Of a DNA stretch of 64,000 bases, positions 52,224 through 63,444 are shown piece by piece. Every line of letters begins with the position of its first letter. Within the stretch, counting starts at the first letter, position 1. The stretch comes from Neoarius graeffei (taxonomy: Eukaryota > Chordata > Actinopteri > Siluriformes > Ariidae), in NCBI RefSeq assembly GCF_027579695.1, contig NC_083576.1, forward strand, positions 41,176,760 to 41,240,759. The letters are read 5' to 3'. Position numbers and translations under genes: made by a program. The notes under the pieces were generated by a model. The model searched no databases. It saw only the letters and a list, made by a program, of their open reading frames with translations, and was not told where the DNA came from.

Positions 52224-53099
52224 CAGCTATAAGTTTATTGTTTATACTGCTTATTTCATGTTTAGGGCGGCACGGTGGTGTAGTGGTTAGCGCTGTCGCC
52301 TTACAGCAAGAAGGTCCTGGGTTCGAGCCCCAGGGCCGGCAAGGGCCTTTCTGTGTGGAGTTTGCATGTTCTCCCCGTGTCCGCGTGGGTTTCCTCCGGG
52401 TGCTCCGGTTTCCCCCACAGTCCAAAGACATGCAGGTTAGGTTAACTGGTGACTCTAAATTGACCGTGAGTGTGAATGGTTGTCTGTGTCTATGTGTCAG
52501 CCCTGTGATGACCTGGCGACTTGTCCAGGGTGTACCCCGCCTTTCGCCCGTAGTCAGCTGGGATAGGCTCCAGCTTGCCTGCGACCCTGTAGAAGGATAA
52601 AGCGGCTAGAGATAATGAGATAATGAGATTTCATGTTTACCTGCTATACCTCAAGTGCCCTTGACTGTTTTTTGCTCCAATTTGTGTGTGTGTGTATATA
52701 TGAGTGTTTAGTGTATGTCTAGTTCTTATCTAGAGTGTTTATACTGTTTGTATTGTTTATTTAGTCTATGTCTAGTTTATTTAGTCTAGGTCTAGTTCTT
52801 ATCTAGTGTGTTTATACTGTTTGTATTGTTTATTTCAATTATTCTATTTTTTATTTATTGCATTGCCTGTTTGCACTATCTGCCCCTATGTCTTATTGCT
52901 TATTTAGTCTATGTCTAGTTCTTATCTAGTGTGTTTATTCTGTTTGTATTGTTTATTTCAATTATTCTTATTTCAATTATTCTATTTTTTATTTATTGCA
53001 TTGCCTGTTTGCACCATGGGTCAGAGAGGACTGAAATTTCATCTGTGCTGTATGTCGAGCATGTATAGCATATTTGACAATAAAGTTGACTTGACTTGA
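52060..53099 (+). mobile_element. Rex1-like LINE 3' UTR with (TTGACT)n tail
   Basis: A (CA)n run at 52111-52138 is followed by UTR with three imperfect repeats of GTCTAGTTCTTATCTAG-(T/A)GTG, then GACAATAAAGTTGACTTGAC and the tail. A SINE interrupts it at 52265-52627. Confidence 0.8.
52265..52627 (+). mobile_element. SINE copy 8 with 12-bp target duplication
   Basis: Full-length forward copy of the 5346 family in the LINE 3' UTR. ATTTCATGTTTA lies at 52253-52264 and 52628-52639. Among the least diverged copies. Confidence 0.95.
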
Positions 53100-53379
53100 C
53101 ATAATCTTGGTAGAATTTTGGATAGTTGCCCATGTTATGCAATTTTTAGATGATTCCTTTCTATTACTATAAAACGTTGGTGACCTGCATTTCTGAAAGT
53201 TTAGCTTCAGCAGGCTTCAATTGTACTTGTTTCTCTGTCCACTCCCTATTAAAAATTTTTATTTTTTGTGTTTATTTCTTGAGAAATAGAAGAGAGAATC
53301 TCAAATGCGCAGCAAATGTAAAAAATGCTGAACACTAATTAGGAAATGGGTCTAATTTGGGAAGACCAGATAGACACAG

Positions 53380-54010
53380 TATCCTACAAAATATTAGGTT
53401 ACTTTGGTAGTGGCTAATCTTTGTTTCAGAACTTCTGTGGCATCTCTGTGGTATTTCTCTGAATTCCAATCTGGCTTTCTGATTTTTACTATTGATGAGT
53501 GGTTTGCATCTTATGATAAGGCCTCTATAGTTCTGCTCTCAAAGTCTTCTTCAAACACTGGATTGTGATACTTTCACCCCTGCCACGTGACTGACTGGGG
53601 TTTTCTCCACAGCTATCACAGTGTTCGTCAACTACTGCCGTTTTCCTTGGTAGACCTGTTCAATATCTGGTTGTTAGTATACCAGTGGTTTCTTTCTTTG
53701 TCCACACATTCCAAATTGTTGTTTTGGCTATGGACAATGCTTGTGCAGTGGCTTTGATTAAATTTTCCCCTCTTCTCAGCTTCAAAATGCCTTGCTTTTC
53801 TTGTAAAGACAGTTCTCTGGTCTTGTTGGTTTATTCTTTTTAACAACGAATATATTATTCACAGGCAAAACCCAGGGCTTAAACCAAGAGTAGACATTCA
53901 GAGCTATTGTTTAAACATCCTACCTAACAGGACACACTGAGGTAACAAGAGAAACCTTTCAGGTCACATGTTCCAATATTTTTGCTTACTTGAAAAATGG
54001 AGAAGCTCAA
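53380..54010 (-). pseudogene. Tc1-family transposase N-terminal remnant
   Basis: The minus strand from about 53845 reads KTRELSLQEKQGILKLR-like DNA (frame broken), an AKAT...IWNVW-like HTH end, and RKTAVVDEH followed by the region matching the second HTH. It is related to the family at 12772-14421. The catalytic half is missing. Confidence 0.55.
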
Positions 54011-54603
54011 ACAAAAGGTGTATTCCAAGTTGTTTAACACATTCTAGATGTAAAGACAGGAGCAGTTGTATGGACTGTCTTCATTGTTACCAAAGGGAAA
54101 CTTTGAGAAAAATATAATCAAACTCCACCCAGTCATCCAAGCTCAGGATCAAACCCATGACCTCAGAGCTGTAAGGCTGAAACTGTACCAGCTATTTTCT
54201 GTTAAGGCACACGTTGATTGCAGTAGAATTGGACATGCTCCTCCATGAGTTATAGGGCGTATGTCAAATAACATTTCTAAATATGAGAAAAATAAGTCAC
54301 AAACTTGAGAAAACACCTTTTGTTTGCTTGAGATCACAAGGCAGGGGGTAGGGCAGAGGTGGGCAAACTACGGCCCGCGGGCCACATCCGGCCCGCGGAA
54401 GACAATCATATAAACACGATTGAGCAGATCTATAAACTATAAGCGTCAGTGTTATCACGTAGACAGGTGTTCTAGAGATCCGTCTTTTCAGTCAGTCGTA
54501 TTCACGCGAGATTACATTTGCAGAGTGGTGCAGCGCGTGCCATGGAAGTCATTCTGGCGCCCGTGCCACTGATGATCTCGAGAACACAGGATAAAACTTT
54601 ACA

Positions 54604-54855
54604 ATGAGTGGTCCTAAAAAAAGAAAAGTGGACAGTGAGTGCAGGGTGTTCAATAAAGAATGGACAACTAAATATTTTTTTGCTGAAGTCCGATCAATGG
54701 CTGTATGCCTTATTTGCAAAGAAACCGTTGCAGTTTTAAAGGAATATAACATCAAACGGCACTTTTCCTCCAAGCATGCTAATTATGCTAACAACCAGTT
54801 AGCGCAAGCACGGACGAATACAGCTCAGCGGTTGCTGAGTGAATGTGAGTATTAA
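54604..54855 (+). pseudogene. BED/C2H2 finger exon of hAT transposase
   Basis: It starts MSGPKKRKVDSECRVFNKEW and contains VCLICKETVAVLKEYNIKRH then FSSKH, a C-x2-C ... H-x4-H finger seen at the N-terminus of hAT transposases and of domesticated relatives such as GTF2IRD2/FAM200-type proteins. A likely donor GTGAGT follows GAAT at 54844. KKRKV resembles a nuclear localisation signal. The catalytic part is absent. Confidence 0.75.
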
Positions 54856-55288
54856 CACTTTCTCTTTTTAAAACTATGTTGGAGCTGTAATAAGATGGTA
54901 GTCACATGTTTACAGACATAATATAAAAAGTATAACTCTTAGTAATTTTGGTTGTCGTGGGTGGCTGCTGTAGTGCTGGTGTTTGTTTTTAAGTACCATG
55001 TGCTTTTGGGTGTCGGCTCCGCCCCTCATTTATGTCCCGGTCTGCTATTATAGGTGTATTATGAGCAGCTGACCTTGCTTCTGCTTATATCTGTTCCTGG
55101 ACTTTTGCCTGTGGAGGTTATTCTGATCTATGAGTGGCCTTTTGGAATATGAAAACCTGTTTGGAACCTGTGTTTTGATTTTTTGAGGACTGGAAATATT
55201 TCAGTGAGTGACTTTGAACCTGAAAACCAGTTTGGAGTTTTTTTGCTTTCTTGAGCTGTTTTGTTTGATTTTGTGGGCTGGATGGATC

Positions 55289-55427
55289 CAGTGCCAAACC
55301 ACTGAACTGCAAACATGTTGGCATGGTGTGGTACCCAAACTGTTGAACTGCAAACATGTTGGCATGGTGTGGTACCCAAACTGTTGAACTGCAAACATTT
55401 TGAAATGGTGTGGTGCCTCTCCTACTA
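55289..55427 (+). repeat. 41-bp tandem repeat, about three units
   Basis: AACTGCAAACAT starts units at 55305, 55346 and 55387; the first two are nearly identical. Confidence 0.9.
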
Positions 55428-55673
55428 ATGGTGGTTGGTTGTACTGGCAGGCTGGAAGTGGATGGTTAAAAAAAAACACTCAGGTGTAAATCTACGAGTT
55501 CAGTGAAATGTACAAAAATGATATGTACTGATATGTAATTTAGTTCAATTTAATGATATGCACTTTAGTTGTATGTATAAAATGATACAAATATACAAAT
55601 ACACTGGCATCCTACTCATCCTGGCAGCTCAAAGATGTAATTTAAGAATTAAGTGTGCTACTTTTCTTACTGT

Positions 55674-55675
<2 letters not shown>

Positions 55676-55709
<34 letters not shown>
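55676..55709 (+). repeat. (GT)n microsatellite
   Basis: About 16-17 perfect GT units inside the hAT element. Confidence 0.95.
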
Positions 55710-55710
<1 letters not shown>

Positions 55711-55968
55711 TACTTTTCTGGATGGATCCAGTGCCAATCTATTGAACTGCAAGCATTTTTCTGCTCTGCCTTTGTTGACTGAGAACTAAAATAAATGTCA
55801 ATCTGATCTGCATTTGGGTCTCTGTCAGTGAAGGCCTTACAATAACACTAAAGCTTTTCCAGCTTATGTTCGATATGTATGAATTTGGCGTTGGCCCGGC
55901 CCGCCTGGCAAATTTCAAAAGTCAATGTGGCCCCTGAGCCAAAAAGTTTGCCCACCCCTGGGGTAGGG

Positions 55969-56417
55969 GGTGTATATGGGCTTACTGGACTTCCATACCA
56001 CTAAGTGTAACTACTGTCTTAATCCAAGCTGTGAACACTAAATGGACAGAAAACTTACATTTTGGAATAACGACTTTTTTCATATGCAAATATATTGTTT
56101 GTGTACAATGCAAGTAATAATTACATGTTATATTTAATCACACAGTACAGTATTACAGTGTTTCTGTATGTATGTTACATGCTGCTTTGTGAAGCCAGGT
56201 CTGATTTGAAAGGTAGGAATATTTCATGCCTTGGTTTCAGAATGTTACATACAGTTTTTATATCTAGCAAACTTAAAATATGAAAGAAATTAGACAAGAT
56301 AAACCTTAGTACACAGGGGAAGTGGCAAGTCAACAAATGCTAAAACTGGCTCATGTTGTAAACTTAAGTATTTTACCAAAAAAAAAAAAGGAGAATCACT
56401 TTTCTTCAGGATGGAGT
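55969..56417. other. Gene-free stretch; possible 3' UTR of the exon at 56418
   Basis: No credible frame. On the minus strand ATTAAA occurs near 56137, which could serve as a polyadenylation signal. Confidence 0.35.
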
Positions 56418-56519
<102 letters not shown>

Positions 56520-56545
56520 TTAATCAATCATTCTTCACATACAGT

Positions 56546-56572
56546 GACAAACAAACAAACAAACAAACAAAC
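56546..56572 (+). repeat. (ACAA)n microsatellite
   Basis: About seven tetranucleotide units. Confidence 0.9.
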
Positions 56573-56679
56573 CCCTTTGGAATTACCTGCATTTATGTAT
56601 AAGTTTATCTTAAAATATGGTCTAATCTAAGTTACAAAAATGAGCAGTTTGTTTTAAATAACACAACAGGTAAAAATCA

Positions 56680-56900
56680 TTTAAGTCTTTATTGAACAAA
56701 TTCATTAAAACAAACATTCACAGTGCTGGTGGAAAAAGTAACTGAACCCTTGTATTTAATACCTGGTCGAATCTCCTTTAGCAGCAATAGCCTCAAGCAA
56801 GTGCTCCCAGGAGCTGCATATCAGACCTACACAATGTTCAGGAGGAACTTTGAACTATTCTTTACAAAACCACTTCAGCTCAGCCATATTCTTATGGAAT
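56680..56900 (-). mobile_element. Tc1-like terminal-region remnant
   Basis: GTGGAAAAAGTAACTGAACCC and TTTAGCAGCAATAGCCTCAAG match the style of the region just inside the inverted repeat of a fish Tc1 subfamily. No transposase coding remains. Confidence 0.5.
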
Positions 56901-57151
56901 CAGATTTGTGCCTAAAGTATCAAACAAAACTTCTTAAATTGCAAACAAAAATACAGCTTGGAGAGAGAATAAAACTCACGTTCTCAGTGTAAGAGACCAT
57001 TCCATAGATAATACTTGTTATACATGAGTAATAATCTCAGATTGTTTAATAAGCAATTCAACTGAGCATTTTTTTAACCTACATCTCTGTTTGACTAACA
57101 ATTAAATTGATCACTGAGACAACATTGATTTGGCATGAGGTTGGTTCGATT

Positions 57152-57169
57152 AAAAAAAAAAAAAAAAAA

Positions 57170-57223
<54 letters not shown>
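57152..57223 (+). repeat. Poly(A) plus (TA)n microsatellite
   Basis: About 22 A, then about 23 TA units. Confidence 0.95.
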
Positions 57224-57225
<2 letters not shown>

Positions 57226-58560
57226 GATGTATAATCTACTTTAGCCATGTTGGTGTATCTTGGCTTGCGGCATTTCTCTGGGAATAACTTCAGTGGAGTG
57301 TCTGATCGCTTAGTTCACTACTCTTCCCAAGTAGCTTGCCCAACATTGCTAGGTAGGTCGAGGACAAAAAAAACCCGAAGGTCACATACCCATTAAAGTG
57401 ATGAACTTCCCTACTGGTGGTTGTTTTGATAGATAACAGCCTTTTTATACTTGTTACAATATTGTGGTCTGCGCAACAAAACCATCAACCTCTGTAGCAC
57501 CAGTGTTTTGTGCAAGGAAAAAAAAAAAGTTAACGTACAGCCCCGGCCCTCTTGGTCAAAACAGCACAGCACCTTTGGTAAAAGACACATGCAGCAAGAA
57601 AAGGTAAAGGTGGTCATTCTTACTAATAGCAAATATCCTATAAAACAATTCCTCTCTGTGCTGGGACATTACTGTGCACTAGAGCCTATGATGAGAATAA
57701 ACTCATTGGACATGTTACATTTTTGCTTTGGTTTGCATTTTACTTACTGTACTGAAACATCATATTGCATCAGTGCAAATGTAAAATCAGACTACAGTTC
57801 AAGTTCGTACATCATATTGCACTGTAAAACTGAACTGTAGTCACACTGTTGATTACAGCTAATCTACTGGACATCCATGGGAATAAAAAAACAAAAGCAT
57901 GTCACATAAAATGATCAAAGAGCTGGCTTATTTTACACCCAAACTCTTAACACTGGCATCTTTAGGGTTGTTTACAACAATTTACAGGCGATGTATCCAT
58001 GAGCTCCAATAGCCTCAGTTAATCATGGTTGGAAATGGTGAACGGATATTTGAACCTTGGAGGGAACAGGGTGGCAACGCCCAGGGACATTTTATTTTAA
58101 AAGAAAAACAAACAAACAAACAAACAAACAAACAAACCCATCCTCATTTGGGTGATAACAGATCGTATGATTATAAATAAATAACCTCTATAACAATGTT
58201 CTATCTAATCACAAAGTCTAATTGTGCAAGTACAAAATTCATTGTAGTTTTAGCAGGAAGTCTATTTTGTTGAAGTTATCAACTGTTCATTGACAGAGAC
58301 TTGAGTGCAAGACTGTTCATGACAACTGCAGTCCTAAAGTGATCATCATGCCAATTGTCAACTTCAACCATCATAGCAAAACTAAGTGTCTAGAGCCATC
58401 TTCCAAATGCAACTTTGAACTGTGGACATGTGATGAGACTCCAGCCAGACACAGGACATCAGAATAGATCAGGCAGGTCCAAAGAACAGGACAGGTCAGC
58501 ATCACTGGTGTCTCAGGATTGACGTGTAACTCGACAGAGAGAGAAGATACAAGTTAGGTA
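57224..58560. other. Gene-free stretch with (CAAA)n at 58106-58137
   Basis: No convincing frame; the 129-codon and 73-codon frames near 57411-57840 show no domain and overlap on opposite strands. Confidence 0.5.
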
Positions 58561-58564
58561 TGCC

Positions 58565-58840
58565 CAGTGTCATCTAACGGTTAAGAACAACATAAATTTT
58601 GTGCTGAGTGCAAGCGGGGACATTGGCAAGACCAACCATGACCAGGTAACTACAAGGGAGAGCCAGAAGGTAACAGACATGAGGAAGCCCTGGGACGAAA
58701 AGCAATCTGCCACTCCACCGGCAGCAAACCCAAGTGAACGTGTGTGTGTGTGGGGGGGGAGACAGCATCCAGATATCCCAGTTTACTGAAACACCATGCC
58801 TGAGGACCCTCCAAATATACTCCATTTACCTAATAAATAG
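58565..58840 (-). mobile_element. L2-like LINE 3' UTR fragment
   Basis: Inverted relative to 24420-24535, sharing TTACCTTCTGGCTCTCCCTT and TCTTGCCA(A/G)(T/A)GTCCC. No coding part. Confidence 0.6.
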
Positions 58841-60447
58841 TTTGACTAAAAAGACAAATTTTCAGCAGAGTCCTGAACACTACATGGAAGGGTATTCCAT
58901 AACTATGGGGGTTTGTAAGAAAAGGCTCTGCACCCTGATGATATGAGGTACCAACAGATAGTCTGGACCTTTTGATCCAAGTAGGCATGGCAGGTCACAC
59001 AGAATATCTCGCAAGATGTTGAAATGGCAAACCAATACATTTATAAATGATTCTGATGACCTCCACATTTCCAAAGTGACCCTCTGGTATAGTGCCACCA
59101 TTTGAACCTGGACAGTAATGACTCCATTGCCTAAAAACTCAAACTCATGAAATTTGGTACACACATCAGTTTTGGCCACCACTACTCCAAGATAGAAGCA
59201 CGGCCCCAGGTGTGTCCGTGGGACTCCATAATGCCCCCACAGGACACGGAGACTTCTACCAGGTATATAGTTTCACCTGTGTCAAATTTTGTAGGGGTGT
59301 GGTGTGCCCCACAACAAACAAAATTGCAATATATATTTCATTAGCCATACTCAACAGGAAGGGAGTTCTTTTTGTTTTTGTGTGTTTTGATACGTTACAT
59401 TTTGACATACTCTTCCAAGGCAGTTTGTTGTGTTCATGCCATATTTGGTGTATGTGATGTCAAGATGTTGAAATGGCGAAACAAATTTATATGTTACGCC
59501 ACGCAAACAGGAAATGTGTCAAAGTCACCATGCATTGCCTGATATGGCTCAAACTTCACAGGTTATAGGATATCCACATGCCCAAAGTGACCCTCTGGTA
59601 TAGCATCACCATTTGGACCTGGACAGTAATGACTCCATTGCCTAAAAACTCAAACTCATGAAATTTGGTACACACATCAGTCCTAACCAATTGCTACTCA
59701 GGGATAGAGGCTTGGCCCCGGGTGTGTCTGGGGGACTCCATAGCGCCTCCACGTCATTGAGATTCCTGACCAGTATATACAGGTAGTCGTCGACTTACGA
59801 CCTATGCAACTTACGACCGATCGATTTACGACCGTCTGGTTATGACTGGCAAGTGTTTCCCAGCTGAGCTAGCTGAGCGTACGACAGTTTCTGCCCCAGC
59901 TCCCGGCAGCGCCTCTTGCCGCGTACAACAGTTTCCACCCCAGCTCCAGGCACATGTGCAGTCTCTCTCGCGCTCCCTCGTGCACTCCGTCATACAGTTT
60001 CCGCCCCAGCTCCTGGTTTATGAAACGAGCAAATCCTCCCGCCAGCTCGAGCGCTGCAACAGCTGATGATGACGTAGACGACCCACAGCCAAGCACCAGT
60101 GATGCCAGCAGTCACTAAATTTTGTATTTTGCTATGTTTACATTTGTATTTTGGTATGTTTCAAACTAAAATGTTTTCTATTTTTCACACCGGTATTTTG
60201 TATTTTTTGTTTTGCACATATTAAACGAATTGTATTGTACGCAGTGTAATATGCAGTGTTTGACTTAAACCAAATAATGAGCCAAGGTAATGAAATAAGA
60301 AAATGTTGATAAAATAAGACTTTAAGATGATTACAATATCATTACACATCACAATATACTTGCGTTCATTTAACATAGGCCGACTTACGACCAGATCGGT
60401 TTACGACCAGTCAGTCGTAACCAAACGCAGTTGTAAGTCGACGACTA

Positions 60448-62052
60448 CAGTGGTGCTTGAAAGTTTGTGAACCCTTTAGAATTTTCTATATTTCTGCATA
60501 AATATAACCTAAAACATCATCAGATTTTCACACAAGTCCTAAAAGTAGATAAAGAGAACCCAGTCAAACAAATGAGACAAAAATATTATACTTGGTCATT
60601 TATTTATTGAGGAAAATGAGCCAATATTACATATCTGTGAGTGGCAAAAGTATGTGAACCTCTAGGATTAGCAGTTAATTTGAAGGTGATATTAGAGTCA
60701 GGTGTTTTCAGTCAATGGGATGACAATCAGGTGTGAGTGGGCACCCTGTTTTATTTCAAGAACAGGGATCTATCAAAGTCTGATCTTCACAACACATGTT
60801 TGTGGAAGTGTATCATGGCACGAACAAAGGAGATTTCTGAGGACCTCAGAAAAAGTGTTGTTGATGCTCATCAGGCTGGAAAAGGTTACACAACCATCTC
60901 TAAAGAGTTTGGACTCCACCAATCCACAGTCAGACATATTGTGTACAAATGGAGGAAATTCAAGACCATTGTTCCCCTCCCCAGGAGTGGTCGACCAACA
61001 AAGATCACTCCAAGAGCAAGGCGTGTAATAGTCAGCGAGGTCACAAAGGACCCCAGGGTAACTTCTAAGCAACTGAAGGCCTCTCTCACATTGGCTAATG
61101 TTAATGTTCATGAGTCCACCATCAGGAGAACACTGAACAACAATGGTGTGCATGGCAGGGTTGCAAGGAGAAAGCCACTGCTCTCCAAAAAGAACATTGC
61201 TGCTCATCTGCAGTTTGCTAAAAATCACGTGGACAAGCCAGAAGGCTATTGGAATGTTTTGTGGATGGATGAGACCAAAATAGAACTTTTTGGTTTAAAT
61301 GAGAAGCGTTATGTTTGGAGAAAGGAAAACATTGCATTCCAGCATAAGAACCTTATCCCATCTGTGAAACATGGTGGTGGTAGTATCATGGTTTGGGCCT
61401 GTTTTGCTGCATCTGGGCCAGGATGGCTTGCCCTCATTGATGGAACAATGGATTCTGAATTATACCAGCGAATTCTAAAGGAAAATGTCAGAACATCTGT
61501 CCATGAACTGAATCTGAAGAGAAGGTGGGTCAGGCAGCAAGACAACGACCCTAAGCACGCAAGTCATTCTTCCAAAGAATGGTTAAAGAAGAATAAAGTT
61601 AATGTTTTGGAATGGCCAAGTCAAAATCCTGACCTTAATCCAATTGAAATGTTGTGGAAGGACCTGAAGCGAGCAGTTCATGTGAGGAAACCCACCAACA
61701 TCCCAGAGTTGAAGCTGTTCTGTACGGAGGAACGGGCTAAAATTCCTCCAAGCCAGTGTGCAGGACTAATCAACAGTTACCGCAAACGTTTAGTTGCAGT
61801 TATTGCTGCACAAGGGGGTCACACCAGATACTGAAAGCAAAGGTTCACATACTTTTGCCACTCACAGATGTCATATTGAATCATTTTCCTCAATAAATAA
61901 ATGACCAAGTATAATATTTTTGTCTTTTTTGTTTAACCAGGTTCTCTTTATCTACTTTTAGGACTTGTGTGAAAATCTGATGATGTTTTAGGTCATATTT
62001 ATGCAGAAATATAGAAAATTCTAAAGGGTTCACAAACTTTCAAGCACCACTG
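60448..62052 (+). mobile_element. Intact Tc1-like transposon
   Basis: 1605 bp between TA at 60446-60447 and 62053-62054. Inverted repeats starting CAGTGGTGCTTGAAAGTTTG run about 220 bp with few differences, including inner blocks near 60645 and 61850 that look like inner transposase-binding sites. Contains a full transposase. Confidence 0.96.
60815..61834 (+). CDS. Tc1-like transposase, full length
   Basis: 339 residues from MARTKEISEDLRK; an upstream in-frame ATG exists at 60737, but the start at 60815 matches family length and N-terminus. The paired-like domain has HTH 1 (TISKEFGLHQSTVRHIV, about 27-43), a GRPTK hook (59-63) and HTH 2 (VHESTIRRTLNNNGV, about 98-112). The catalytic triad is D152 (WMDET), D243 (QQDNDPKH) and E278 (LNPIEML), 34 residues between the last two (DD34E). 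HGGGSIMVWACF (187-198) is intact. No stop or frameshift. It would cut and paste the element at TA sites in the nucleus. Activity not proven. Confidence 0.95.
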   Translation: MARTKEISEDLRKSVVDAHQAGKGYTTISKEFGLHQSTVRHIVYKWRKFKTIVPLPRSGRPTKITPRARRVIVSEVTKDPRVTSKQLKASLTLANVNVHESTIRRTLNNNGVHGRVARRKPLLSKKNIAAHLQFAKNHVDKPEGYWNVLWMDETKIELFGLNEKRYVWRKENIAFQHKNLIPSVKHGGGSIMVWACFAASGPGWLALIDGTMDSELYQRILKENVRTSVHELNLKRRWVRQQDNDPKHASHSSKEWLKKNKVNVLEWPSQNPDLNPIEMLWKDLKRAVHVRKPTNIPELKLFCTEERAKIPPSQCAGLINSYRKRLVAVIAAQGGHTRY

Positions 62053-62619
62053 TACCTGTAGTTTCATCGATCCATGTCAAAACTGGTTGGTGTGTGGGGT
62101 GCCCCAAGATGAACAAAATTGTAATGTACATTGTATTAGCCCATTGAATTGCAAAGGAGTTTGCGATATCTTGCAAGATGTTGAAAAGGTGAACCAATAA
62201 TTTTATCTGTTAAGCCACACAAACAGGAAATGTGTCAAATTTGCCATGCACTGCCTGATATGGCTCAAAATTCACAGGTTATAGGATATGATGGTTCTGA
62301 TGATATCCACATGCCTAAAGTAACCCTCTGGTACAGCACCACCATTTGGACCTGGACAGTAATGACTATTGCCTAAAAATTCAATCACTGGTGGTGCATA
62401 CATTAGATACCCAGGCTTTTGCCTTACATCTCAGATCTGTGCCAATTGTATGATGAAAACGTATGACGGGATTTGGGCGGTTATGGCATCTGCCTGAGCA
62501 GTAGCAGGTTTCTGAACTCTGATCCCATGTGCTCTATTTCGCACTTCCATTTTGCCAATTTTAACCTCGACCAACTAACTTAGTTCAACAATCACTACTT
62601 GTTCTTGCTGTGAACAAAA

Positions 62620-63444
62620 ATGCCAAGAAAGAAAAAAACCGACCAGATTAATACGACAGCGAGTGGCGATAACGACGACGACGCTAGCATAGACCACACC
62701 TCGGTGGATGGCAAGCTGGACTCGGTGGATGCTAATGCGGGCCACCAAGACGACGGTGCCGACATTTTAGCTGCCATTCATTTAATGAGAGTTGACTTTT
62801 CTGTACAACTGCGTGAAGTCATCTCGTCTAATCAAGAGATAAAAGAAGCAATTGGTGCCTTTTCTGAGAGGCTAACTGCAGGAGAGTCCCGCACTGGCAA
62901 AGCTGAAAACGACGTCTCAGCGCTAACTGGCAAGGAAAAGTCCCTTCAAAAGAAAGTTCAAGAGCTTACTCTAAAATTTGATGATGGGTTGCCTGAGAAA
63001 ACCAAAGGGGATGACGCGGCCGCTTTCCTCCAAACCTGGCTGCCCGAAATCTTCGGGCCTAACACGTTTCCGAGCCCCGTCACTACTGAACGTGCTCACC
63101 AGCTGCCTGGCCGACAAGACCCGAGCCGACCCCCGCACGCTCTCATCATGAAGTTTCTTGATTATCAAGACAAAGTTCGAGTAATGAGAGCAGCTCGACA
63201 AAAAGGGAAAGTGATGTATCGGGAGCACCACGTCATGTTCCTTCCAGACCTGTCTGTGGAAGTACAGAAACAACGGCGACAATATAACGGTGTGAAGCAG
63301 AAATTCCACGAGTTACACCTGGACTTTGGACTTATATTTCCAGCAAAGATGAGGATCTTTCATAAGGGCAGCCGACACCTGCTCCACATGCCAGAGGAGG
63401 TGGAAGACTTCATTCAGTGTGTTCGTCAGCAGAAAGACGGGTAA
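62620..63444 (+). CDS. L1 ORF1p-like protein, probably internally deleted
   Basis: 274 residues. The N-terminus is basic (MPRKKKTDQ), then acidic, then a coiled coil at about 60-118 (heptads through VISSNQEIKEAIGAFSERL and LTGKEKSLQKKVQELTLK). GLPEKTKGDDAAAFLQTWLP normally follows an RRM strand reading like RRNN(L/I)R(L/I)xGLPE; here it follows LKFDD directly, so the first RRM motif seems lost. The C-terminal domain is clear (TTERAHQLPGR, ALIMKFLDYQDKVRVMRAAR, LIFPAKMRIFHKG). L1 ORF1p trimers coat L1 RNA. Confidence 0.85.
   Translation: MPRKKKTDQINTTASGDNDDDASIDHTSVDGKLDSVDANAGHQDDGADILAAIHLMRVDFSVQLREVISSNQEIKEAIGAFSERLTAGESRTGKAENDVSALTGKEKSLQKKVQELTLKFDDGLPEKTKGDDAAAFLQTWLPEIFGPNTFPSPVTTERAHQLPGRQDPSRPPHALIMKFLDYQDKVRVMRAARQKGKVMYREHHVMFLPDLSVEVQKQRRQYNGVKQKFHELHLDFGLIFPAKMRIFHKGSRHLLHMPEEVEDFIQCVRQQKDG

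Larger units (their letters stand above)
54354..55960 (+). mobile_element. hAT transposon with BED-finger exon
   Basis: Ends CAGAGGTGGGCAAAC and the inverse GTTTGCCCACCCCTG. The exact 8-bp target duplication GGGTAGGG lies at 54346-54353 and 55961-55968. 1607 bp. It keeps a zinc-finger exon (54604-54855) and lacks the catalytic exon. The interior 55020-55850 holds tandem repeats and a possible LTR-like insert. Confidence 0.93.
59780..62058. mobile_element. pogo/Tigger-like MITE, split by a Tc1
   Basis: Left end CAGGTAGTCGTCGACTTAC after TA (59778-59779). Right end GTAAGTCGACGACTA (to 60447), then the Tc1, then CCTG (62055-62058) and TA (62059-62060). ACTTACGACC-type motifs recur at both ends. 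Own length about 670 bp. No transposase; the superfamily is inferred from TA target and CAGG end. Confidence 0.75.
58980..62390 (+). repeat. Three-unit tandem array, period ~460-506 bp
   Basis: GGACAGTAATGACT recurs at about 59110, 59616 and 62355. Removing the inserted element (59780-62060) makes the spacing 506 and about 459. Units share CAAGATGTTGAAA, GTGACCCTCTGGTA, CCTAAAAACTCAAACTC and GTGTGGGGTGCCCC-type blocks. No coding capacity seen. Confidence 0.8.

Noticed and set aside
57411..57840. Overlapping 129-codon (+) and 73-codon (-) frames
   Set aside because: No motif, opposite-strand overlap, and no splice or promoter context to support either.
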